Positions 34,651-40,902 of a DNA stretch of 40,902 nucleotides are shown piece by piece. The DNA lies in NCBI GenBank assembly GCA_022571715.1, contig JACZXH010000032.1:1-40902 (forward strand), read 5' to 3'. The translations under genes were made by a program, and so were the position numbers. A model generated the notes under the pieces. That model worked only from the letters and a program-made list of their open reading frames with translations. It was not told the DNA's origin and ran no database searches. The stretch is from Bacteroidota bacterium (GTDB lineage Bacteria; Bacteroidota; Bacteroidia; Cytophagales; Cyclobacteriaceae). Numbering within the stretch: position 1 is the stretch's first letter; every line of letters starts with the position of its first letter.

Positions 34651-35274
34651 TTAATAATTGCTTGACTTGATTAATTCTGCAATCGCAAACTTGGCATACA
34701 TCGAATCCTGCTGAGTATACTCGTGATTTACTTCAACCACTGCCAAGAAATATAAGCGCTTCTCCAACTCAATAATTTCAAATCTTTTCCGGTAGATGCT
34801 TCCGGCCCAAATAATACTGTCATTCTTATCAAGCAAATCATACCGTGAATAATCTCCGGAATATTTTTTTGTAGCAATTTTCAGCGGGATCGGATCAAAA
34901 TCGAAAACCGAAGAAAATGGAGGTAAACGTGGGCTGACAATGTACTTATCTGACTTTTTGATCTCAGTAAATAATCCTGCATTATGCAACGTGATATTTT
35001 CCAATACTCCATGCTGAAATGGTTTTGGGCCCGATGTAGTTACTTCAAACTTTCCGTCTTGCCTTCTTTTAAGTAACAAAGGCAGATTCATCCATGGATT
35101 TATTTCAGGTATTTTAATGGTTTGGCCGGTTCCATTGACCACAAAATCGACTGGTTCTCCAAGCGCGTCAAGTGCAATCCATTTTGAGGAAGGAGGCTCA
35201 AAAGTTACTTCAGAAACAACATCATCTTTTTTCTGGTCATACAGTTGCTGATTAATAAACACATGCAGAACCAA
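34651..35274 (-). CDS. C-terminal part of a probably frameshifted membrane-anchored protein
   Basis: The 207-residue frame can begin only at a TTG (35274) inside the end of the neighbouring small frame. Its first residues read VLHVFINQQLYD, which looks like the end of a membrane helix continuing the helix of the upstream frame. After it come about 190 residues of beta-rich, soluble sequence that I do not recognise. Removing one base near 35264 would fuse the two frames through GSAC-FINQQL. I infer one gene with a +1/-1 frameshift by mutation or sequencing error. If two genes are real, this one would use an atypical TTG start. Confidence 0.6.
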   Translation of the reverse strand: MVLHVFINQQLYDQKKDDVVSEVTFEPPSSKWIALDALGEPVDFVVNGTGQTIKIPEINPWMNLPLLLKRRQDGKFEVTTSGPKPFQHGVLENITLHNAGLFTEIKKSDKYIVSPRLPPFSSVFDFDPIPLKIATKKYSGDYSRYDLLDKNDSIIWAGSIYRKRFEIIELEKRLYFLAVVEVNHEYTQQDSMYAKFAIAELIKSSNY

Positions 35275-35509
35275 TCAAAACAGCCACTGTTCCGGTAAAC
35301 TTCATCGCACCTATTTGCATAGAATTGCCCGAGGTGCCACCCAGGAACCGGTAAACAAGTGAAGAAATACCTGTTCCAAGAAAGATTGCAACCAATATTG
35401 GTTTTGCATCAAAATAATAAAGCATGATACTTCCCAGAAACCCTAGTAGTAAGGCAGTGAGTATGACCATATTTTCAAAACTGGAATGATTTTCTCTTTG
35501 ATCAGGCAT
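35252..35509 (-). CDS. N-terminal part of the same gene: two-helix membrane protein
   Basis: The 85-residue product has a short polar N-terminus (MPDQRENHSSFENM), then two to three hydrophobic segments (about 15-33, 36-55 and 66-82). It ends abruptly in a helix, GTVAVLIGSACVY. This is an odd place for a soluble or membrane protein to end, and the helix can be continued in the overlapping frame. I do not know the family; it may be the anchor of a periplasmic or cytoplasmic sensor domain. The ATG at 35509 is the only good start. Confidence 0.6.
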   Translation of the reverse strand: MPDQRENHSSFENMVILTALLLGFLGSIMLYYFDAKPILVAIFLGTGISSLVYRFLGGTSGNSMQIGAMKFTGTVAVLIGSACVY

Positions 35510-35639
35510 GAAAAAACACGTTGGATTTTGAAACTACATCAAAATACGAAAATTAATGTTATGTTCTAAAATCCGGAACTGAAATAACTGCGAAGCAAAT
35601 GATCATCTGTCATAATAATTCGGACATCATGAAACTATT

Positions 35640-35738
35640 CTTAATATAGATTCGTTAATATATCAGAAGCAATTTGCTTCTTCATAAGGTTAAGGTTAGG
35701 TTAGCAGGTGCTCTGAAAACAGAGCACCTCTTTTTTTT
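35640..35738 (+). ncRNA. Candidate small RNA ending in a strong terminator
   Basis: No plus-strand gene lies upstream of the strong terminator at 35706, yet it has the U-tract of the plus strand. The 65 bases before it hold a perfect seven-pair hairpin (AGAAGCA, loop ATT, TGCTTCT, 35665-35681) and a GGTTA-type repeat (35688-35703). I infer a short untranslated RNA on the plus strand; the start is not known, and no clear promoter is seen. It would be antisense to nothing coding: it lies between the leftward genes at 35509 and 35780. Confidence 0.4.
35706..35738 (+). terminator. Strong rho-independent terminator without an obvious gene
   Basis: A perfect 10-base-pair stem AGGTGCTCTG / CAGAGCACCT with an AAAA loop is followed by C and eight T residues (35731-35738) on the plus strand. 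On the minus strand the hairpin is not followed by T residues, so it is directional. Confidence 0.85.
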
Positions 35739-35779
35739 ACTAACTCAGCTTTTTATTAATTCAGGAATTATTTATCAAC

Positions 35780-36664
35780 TCAGCAATCTTTCAATTCACA
35801 ATCTTCATCCTTATATTCCAGTTCCAGTGTTAGATGTTGTACGTTTGATACCTGTGTAATTTTTCTGATTTGCTTTTTCAAATCAATCTGTTCCGGTTTG
35901 CTTAAATCGTCTATTAATTTTACATGGATGGTAAGTATATGCGTTTCTCCGTCGAGGCTCCATATGTGCAGGTCATGAATCGACTCTACTTTATTGAGGC
36001 TATTTATCTCTTTTTCAAGCAAATCAGAATCAATATCTGCAGGTATTCCCTGCATAAAAATTCCAGATACATTAAGTATATTCCGTACCACCTGGTAAAG
36101 TATAAACAGGGTAAAGCCAACAGACAGCAGCGGATCAAGAACCGGAATATATGTAAAATGCATTATCACAGCCCCGATCAAAACGGCAATCCACCCAAAT
36201 ATATCTTCCCACAAATGCCAGAAAATAATTTTCTCATTTAATGAGCTCCCCCGTTGCAAACGCCAAGCAGCTATACCATTAAATAAAACACCGAGTACGG
36301 CAAGAACAATCATTCCTCCTGTATCGGGGTTCTGCGGATTGAAAAGGCGCGGTACGGCCTGGAAGAGAATGACTACAGATCCGGATATTAAGATCAAGCC
36401 GTTGATAAACGCTGCTAATAGGCTGAAACGCTTGTATCCATATGAAAAGGTTGCATCCCTTTTCTTTCCGGCTATCTTTTCGAGATACCAGGCAAGACCC
36501 AACGATACACTGTCGCCCAAATCGTGCAGTGCGTCGGCCAAAATGGCCACACTGTTAGTAAACAACCCTCCTGCCAGTTCAATTATACTGAAAGTGATAT
36601 TGAGCCAGAAAGCTGTTTTCAGGTTTGTGCTCCTGTGGTGATGATGTGCGTGACGATCTCCCAA
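35780..36664 (-). CDS. Cation diffusion facilitator (CzcD/ZitB-like zinc transporter)
   Basis: The 294-residue protein belongs to the CDF family, which exports zinc and similar ions by proton exchange at the cytoplasmic membrane. It starts with a His-rich stretch (HAHHHHRS), then six membrane helices with the transport site motif ALHDLGD in helix 2 and the WEDIFGW region in helix 5, and a C-terminal cytoplasmic domain (about 205-290) with HDLHIWSLDG. The short His-rich start might collect metal. The gene ends 270 bases before the split gene on the same strand. No metal regulator is close. Confidence 0.93.
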   Translation of the reverse strand: MGDRHAHHHHRSTNLKTAFWLNITFSIIELAGGLFTNSVAILADALHDLGDSVSLGLAWYLEKIAGKKRDATFSYGYKRFSLLAAFINGLILISGSVVILFQAVPRLFNPQNPDTGGMIVLAVLGVLFNGIAAWRLQRGSSLNEKIIFWHLWEDIFGWIAVLIGAVIMHFTYIPVLDPLLSVGFTLFILYQVVRNILNVSGIFMQGIPADIDSDLLEKEINSLNKVESIHDLHIWSLDGETHILTIHVKLIDDLSKPEQIDLKKQIRKITQVSNVQHLTLELEYKDEDCELKDC

Positions 36665-36974
36665 TTGCCCATGATTTTACAATGTAAAATTACCAATTGA
36701 ACAAGGTTTTAAAAAGAAATGCACGAATCATTAAAAAACAACCTACATTTTTCAGAACTTTATTGATGAATTGCAATGATTTTTTAAATTTATTAACGAA
36801 TACTATACGACTGACTGGTAAAATAACCCTCATGCAGCTTGAGCACATAACCTTGGCAACTTGAAAAAGAAACTTGTGGATGACGGTGTTTAACGAAGTA
36901 AAATATGCCATTTCTGCTGAAATTTTCAAAAAGGAAAATCCAAGAGCTATAGAATGGAAATAAAATTTATAAAT
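36665..36974. other. Upstream region between divergent CDF and PLP-enzyme genes
   Basis: About 310 bases separate the leftward transporter gene from the rightward PLP-enzyme gene. I see no coding frame with support and no clear promoter matching TAnnTTTG on either strand. In particular no SAM riboswitch is recognisable before the sulfur amino acid gene. Confidence 0.5.
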
Positions 36975-38117
36975 ATGAAATCTACTGATTGTGTACATGC
37001 CGGTAAAATTTTCGATACATCAACAAAAGGGATGGTAACGCCGATTTATCCCAGCACTGCTTTCGATTATATTGATACCGACATTCTCGCCTATCCAAGA
37101 TATTTCAACACACCCAATCAAAAGGCAGTAGTTGAAAAACTTTGTGCTCTTGAACATGGTGGGGACGGCCTGGTAACCAGTTCCGGTATGTCTGCCATCA
37201 CAACGGTACTATTTGCTTTACTGCAAAAGGGCGACCATGCTGTTTTCGAGAAAAACCTGTACGGGGGCACGTACCATGCCGTTGTCAATGAAATGGAACG
37301 TTACGGAATTAACTATTCCTTTTCTGACGCTTCAGAAGATTCAATCCGGTCGGCAATTAAAGACAACACTAAACTCATATATTTCGAAACTCCATCGAAT
37401 CCGCTAATAAACATAACGGATATCAGGATGGTAGCCCGGGTGGCAAATGAAAGAGGCATAGTAACTGTGATCGATAACACGTTTGCTTCGCCTATTAACC
37501 AGAATCCACTAGATATGGGTATAGATGTAGTTATTCATTCGGGTACCAAATACCTCGGCGGCCACAGCGACCTCATTTGCGGAGCAATAATTTCGAACAA
37601 AGCGCTCGTAGAAAAATTCTGGAACACGGCTATCCACTTCGGAGGAAGCATCAATGCCCATACATGCTATTTGCTGGAAAGGAGCCTGAAAACCCTGGCC
37701 ATCAGGGTAGAAAAACAAACTCAAAATGCTATGGAACTGTCTGACTACCTTGTAAAAAATTCGCTGATCAAGTGTGTAAACTATCCGGGGTTAACATCAC
37801 ACAGCGGACATGAAATTGCAAAAAATCAAATGAAAGGGTACGGTGGTATGTTGTCGTTTGAGGTTGATCTGCAGGCAGACGAAACGGACCGGTTTTTAAA
37901 AAATTTGAAAGTCATTCATTCCGCCATGAGCCTTGGCGGAGTGGAAACTATAATATCATCGCCTGCCAGAACATCGCATGCCAAAATGACTGCACATCAA
38001 AGAAATGAAGTTGGGATCAGTGATCAATTGTTGCGGTTATCAGTAGGGATAGAAGATGCGGAAGATTTAAAGAAAGATATCAAACAGGCACTGGGAGCAG
38101 CCATACAATCCGCATGA
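36975..38117 (+). CDS. Cystathionine/methionine gamma-lyase or synthase family PLP enzyme
   Basis: The 380-residue enzyme belongs to the Cys/Met metabolism PLP family. Visible are the aromatic PYPSTAFD-like start, the SSGMSAI turn near residue 70, the PLP-binding region ETPSNPL with VIDNTFASP, the Schiff-base lysine in SGTKYLGGHSD (Lys192) and the SLGGVETIISSPA block. It could be cystathionine gamma-synthase, gamma-lyase, or methionine gamma-lyase; the sequence alone does not decide. The ATG at 36975 (MKSTDCVHAG) matches the family start; 36954 is also possible and would add seven residues. It ends three bases from the end of the convergent purM. Confidence 0.9.
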   Translation: MKSTDCVHAGKIFDTSTKGMVTPIYPSTAFDYIDTDILAYPRYFNTPNQKAVVEKLCALEHGGDGLVTSSGMSAITTVLFALLQKGDHAVFEKNLYGGTYHAVVNEMERYGINYSFSDASEDSIRSAIKDNTKLIYFETPSNPLINITDIRMVARVANERGIVTVIDNTFASPINQNPLDMGIDVVIHSGTKYLGGHSDLICGAIISNKALVEKFWNTAIHFGGSINAHTCYLLERSLKTLAIRVEKQTQNAMELSDYLVKNSLIKCVNYPGLTSHSGHEIAKNQMKGYGGMLSFEVDLQADETDRFLKNLKVIHSAMSLGGVETIISSPARTSHAKMTAHQRNEVGISDQLLRLSVGIEDAEDLKKDIKQALGAAIQSA

Positions 38118-38120
38118 AAT

Positions 38121-39284
38121 TCATTCATACACGAACTCCCCTTCCGGACTTTTGATAGTCACACGGGATATATCCGATCTTTCTACATAGCCGATCACTT
38201 TGGCATCAACATTAAATGCATTTGAAATCTCGATTATATCATCGGCTATCTCTTCCGAAATGTATAGTTCCATCCGGTGTCCCATATTAAATACTTTGTA
38301 CATTTCACGCCAGGCCGTACCACTTTCTTCATGTATTATTTTAAAGAGCGGTGGGACATCAAATAAGTTGTTTTTGATTACATGAAGGTTCTCGATAAAA
38401 TGCAACACCTTGGTTTGTGCCCCTCCACTGCAATGAATCATGCCATTGATTTCCTCCCGGTAGGACTTCAGTATCTCCACAATCACCGGCGCATAGGTTC
38501 GAGTCGGGGAGAGTACAAGTTTACCCATATTCAATGAAGAGTCCTTCACAGAGTCTGTAACCAAATATGAACCTGAGTAAACTAATTCTCCAGGTATAGC
38601 GGAGTCGAAGGATTCGGGGTATTTTTGTGCATACGTTTTGCTGAACAGATCGTGCCGTGCCGAAGTCAGCCCATTACTGCCAATGCCTCCGTTGTATTCT
38701 GTTTCGTAGCTCGCCTGACCGAATGAAGCCAGGCCAACGATCACATCACCAGGCATGATTCGGTTTTCAATTACTTTATCTAATCGTAACCTGGCAGTTA
38801 CTGTACTGTCTACTACTATCGTTCTTACCAGGTCACCCAGATCAGCCGTTTCACCTCCGGTACTTGACACGTTTATGCCGTGGTTACGGAGCATCTCTAG
38901 TATATCTTCGGTGCCATTAATGATCGAAGCAATCACTTCTCCGGGTATCAGTGCCTTGTTGCGTCCGATGATAGAAGAAAGAATGATATTATCGATAGTC
39001 CCAACACAAAGAAGATCATCGATGTTCATGATCACAGCATCCTGTGCGATGCCTTTCCACACACTCAGATCACCTGTTTCTTTCCAGTAGATGTAAGCCA
39101 GCGATGACTTGGTACCAGCGCCGTCAGAATGCATAATATTGCAATAGTCAGGATCGTTTCCAAGGTAGTCTTCGGTGATTTTGCAGAAAGCATTCGGGTA
39201 TAATCCCTTGTCGATATTGCTAATGGCGTTGTGTACGTCTTCTTTGGAAGCAGAAACGCCACGCTGCAAATATCTGTCGCTCAT
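38121..39284 (-). CDS. purM: Phosphoribosylformylglycinamidine cyclo-ligase (AIR synthase) PurM
   Basis: PurM closes the imidazole ring of AIR using ATP, the fifth step of purine synthesis. The 387-residue protein shows SDGAGTKSSLA (near residue 53), QDAVIMNIDDLLCVG, the GGETADLGD motif and the C-terminal domain with MIHCSGGAQTKV and FNMGHRMELYI. It is longer than the E. coli enzyme (345) but matches the Bacteroidota form. It is far from purN and purH, so the purine genes are at two places here. A minus-strand -7 match (39305-39312) precedes it. Confidence 0.93.
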   Translation of the reverse strand: MSDRYLQRGVSASKEDVHNAISNIDKGLYPNAFCKITEDYLGNDPDYCNIMHSDGAGTKSSLAYIYWKETGDLSVWKGIAQDAVIMNIDDLLCVGTIDNIILSSIIGRNKALIPGEVIASIINGTEDILEMLRNHGINVSSTGGETADLGDLVRTIVVDSTVTARLRLDKVIENRIMPGDVIVGLASFGQASYETEYNGGIGSNGLTSARHDLFSKTYAQKYPESFDSAIPGELVYSGSYLVTDSVKDSSLNMGKLVLSPTRTYAPVIVEILKSYREEINGMIHCSGGAQTKVLHFIENLHVIKNNLFDVPPLFKIIHEESGTAWREMYKVFNMGHRMELYISEEIADDIIEISNAFNVDAKVIGYVERSDISRVTIKSPEGEFVYE

Positions 39285-39304
39285 AAGGAGTGATAGTTAA
39301 GGGG

Positions 39305-39312
39305 CAAAAATA
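39305..39312 (-). promoter_or_regulatory. Probable -7 promoter element for purM
   Basis: Read on the minus strand this is TATTTTTG, a full match to TAnnTTTG, 20 bases upstream of the purM ATG. A -33 element is not clear. Confidence 0.45.
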
Positions 39313-39436
39313 CAACAACCTTTCTAACAAATATATGATCATGCAAGCCGCTTTTGGTATTTTCAGCTAAAAAACAACTTTCAAACTTCGTTTGATAACT
39401 TGCCGTACAACAAACGCAGGCATTAATCTTACCTGA

Positions 39437-40902
39437 TTATCTGTTATTATTCCCTTTTTTCTTCAACGTTCCTTTCTTGTCTTCAAAGAATTTATCTTCG
39501 TCAAACTCTACATCGTTGTCAGGGTTGTTTTGAAGCCTGGTCTTATTTCTACTGACTACTTTAAATTCTGTACGTCTGTTTTTTGCTCTACCCTCCGGAT
39601 TGTCCGTTCCGTCAGGGTTAGTGTTTCGGGCAATATGCCTCGATTCACCGTACCCTTTCGCAGTGATGCGGTTTCTGTCAACGCCAGTACTAACGATATA
39701 ACTGACTGCCGATTCTGCCCTGCGCTGAGAAAGACGTATGTTGTAAGATTCTGTATCCACGCTATCGGTGTGTGAACTGAGTTCGATCACAATATCCGGA
39801 TTGTCATACATGATGTCGACCAGTTTATCAAGCTCTACGCCAGCTTCGGGTGTGATATCCCACCTGGCAAAGTCATAATAGATATTTTCCATTACGATCG
39901 ATTTATCAATTACAATCCGGTCAAGTACAAGTGTGGTATCAAACGTGACATTGTTAACAAGTTGAGTTAGTTCTTCCTGTGGAACGGATTTTCCTACGGT
40001 CGTGAATTGGAGGCGGGTAACGAAATAATTCTCTGCATCTCCACCTTGTTTTTCACCGAACAATGTATAACGTTCCTGTTCATACACTCTGAAATTAAAT
40101 TTGCCGTCCCGGTCCGTAACCACTTCGTCCAGTATCTCATCCTTAAAATCAAGTAATTGCACCTTCACATTGGCCAGGATCACTTCATTTTCATTTTCAT
40201 CGTGCGTTTTGGTTATCCCGGCCAGGTAATAATTTACAGTTTTCAGGTTCGGGTCGTTATTAAGAAACGTATATATATCATCATTCCCTTTAGATTCAGG
40301 TCTGTTCGAAGCAAAAAATCCCCGGTCTGGTTTATAAAGAAAGAAGGCAAAATCATCATAGCTGGAATTCATCGGCTTTCCCAGGTTTTCAACGATTATT
40401 CTTCCGCTTTTCCGTTTGGCAACTAAAATGTCCAGTCCTCCAAACCCCGGTTGGCCTGAAGATGAAAAATACAAGCTTGCATCGTCTGCTATATAGGGAA
40501 ACATTTCATCACCAGCTGTATTTATTTCAGGGCCCAGATTTTTTGGTTTAGTATATCTGCCTCTCCGGTCAATCCGGGAAGAATACAGGTCAATCCCGCC
40601 TTCGCCCCCGGCCCGGTTCGAAGCAAAGTACAATGTCCGCCCATCGGTACTGAATGCCGGTGTTGAATCCCAGGTTTCCGGATCATTGATGCTAAGCATT
40701 CTCGGTTCGGACCATTTTCTGTTTCTGAACCGGCTGATATATAAATCCACATCCTGTGTCCCTCGCCTTTTGCCGCTGTTGCCACGTGCAAACACCATTG
40801 TCTTTCCATCCGGTGAAAAGGCAAGGGTACCTTCATTTACATTGTAAAAATTAATTTCATCCCCAAGCCGCTGAATGGTAGTGGCATCCACATTGGCCCC
40901 GC
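39437..40902 (-). CDS. PorE-like OmpA family protein with WD40-like propeller (partial)
   Basis: The frame is open through the right edge of the window, so the N-terminus is missing; about 488 residues are visible. They start with WD40-like PD40 blades (LAFSPDGKTMVFAR, FSTDGRTLYFASNR, GFFASNRPES), then a carboxypeptidase-regulatory-like beta domain (about 225-300, IVTDRDGKFNFRVYE-like) and a C-terminal OmpA domain (about 340-460) with the peptidoglycan-binding IELSSHTDSVDTESYN and LSQRRAESAVSYI. The order propeller, regulatory domain, OmpA matches PorE of the type IX secretion system, where a TPR part comes first; that part would be outside the window. Other Bacteroidota OmpA proteins share this order, so PorE is only a candidate. 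Confidence 0.85.
   Translation of the reverse strand, partial: GANVDATTIQRLGDEINFYNVNEGTLAFSPDGKTMVFARGNSGKRRGTQDVDLYISRFRNRKWSEPRMLSINDPETWDSTPAFSTDGRTLYFASNRAGGEGGIDLYSSRIDRRGRYTKPKNLGPEINTAGDEMFPYIADDASLYFSSSGQPGFGGLDILVAKRKSGRIIVENLGKPMNSSYDDFAFFLYKPDRGFFASNRPESKGNDDIYTFLNNDPNLKTVNYYLAGITKTHDENENEVILANVKVQLLDFKDEILDEVVTDRDGKFNFRVYEQERYTLFGEKQGGDAENYFVTRLQFTTVGKSVPQEELTQLVNNVTFDTTLVLDRIVIDKSIVMENIYYDFARWDITPEAGVELDKLVDIMYDNPDIVIELSSHTDSVDTESYNIRLSQRRAESAVSYIVSTGVDRNRITAKGYGESRHIARNTNPDGTDNPEGRAKNRRTEFKVVSRNKTRLQNNPDNDVEFDEDKFFEDKKGTLKKKGNNNR

Overview
The window is a stretch of chromosome from a member of the Bacteroidota. Evidence for this is a PorZ-type type IX secretion protein, AccD without its zinc cysteines, an NqrF-type flavoprotein, SusD-free but lipoprotein-rich gene content, several upstream matches to the Bacteroidota -7 promoter motif TAnnTTTG, starts without Shine-Dalgarno sequences, and the purH-mreBCD-mrdA-rodA order known from Bacteroidales. 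Genus cannot be fixed by eye.

Layout. 1-2.4 kb: translation genes rpsP (tail only), rimM, trmD, rplS. 2.5-4.7 kb: accD, then two leftward envelope genes (beta-barrel protein, DUF4136 lipoprotein). 5.0-9.2 kb: a radical SAM gene, an isolated nqrF, an arginase-fold protein with lost metal ligands, and a leftward Lrp/AsnC regulator. 9.29-9.62 kb: a tRNA-like RNA gene with its own promoter and terminator, a long variable arm and a GUC triplet in the anticodon place. 9.9-18.4 kb: a lipoprotein, purN, purH, then the rod-shape/elongasome operon mreB, mreC, mreD, mrdA (PBP2), rodA, tightly packed with overlapping starts and stops. 18.5-23.1 kb: an unrecognised leftward gene divergent from tdk, followed by porZ and recO. 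23.1-26.0 kb: a decayed, AT-rich stretch with two pseudogenes (an IPNS-like dioxygenase remnant and a membrane glycosyltransferase stopped by one nonsense codon) and little else. 26.0-29.9 kb: a three-gene rightward operon of exported proteins ending in a WG-repeat caspase, with a DUF4384 protein beside it. 30.0-36.7 kb: leftward genes for a MORN-repeat protein, YccF, a beta-barrel protein, a DUF3179 protein, a patatin phospholipase, a probably frameshifted membrane protein and a cation-efflux transporter, with a possible small RNA on the opposite strand at 35.64-35.74 kb. 36.9-40.9 kb: a PLP-dependent sulfur amino acid enzyme, purM (leftward) and a PorE-like OmpA protein cut by the window end.

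How the genes fit together. Most of the window is housekeeping: ribosome maturation, fatty acid synthesis, purine synthesis (purN, purH, purM at two sites), cell elongation and DNA repair. The accessory interest lies in the tRNA-like RNA, the exported caspase operon, the decayed 23-26 kb stretch, the strong orphan terminator near 35.7 kb, and the repeat-rich tail of ribosomal protein S16. All family calls were made by reading motifs; no database search was run.
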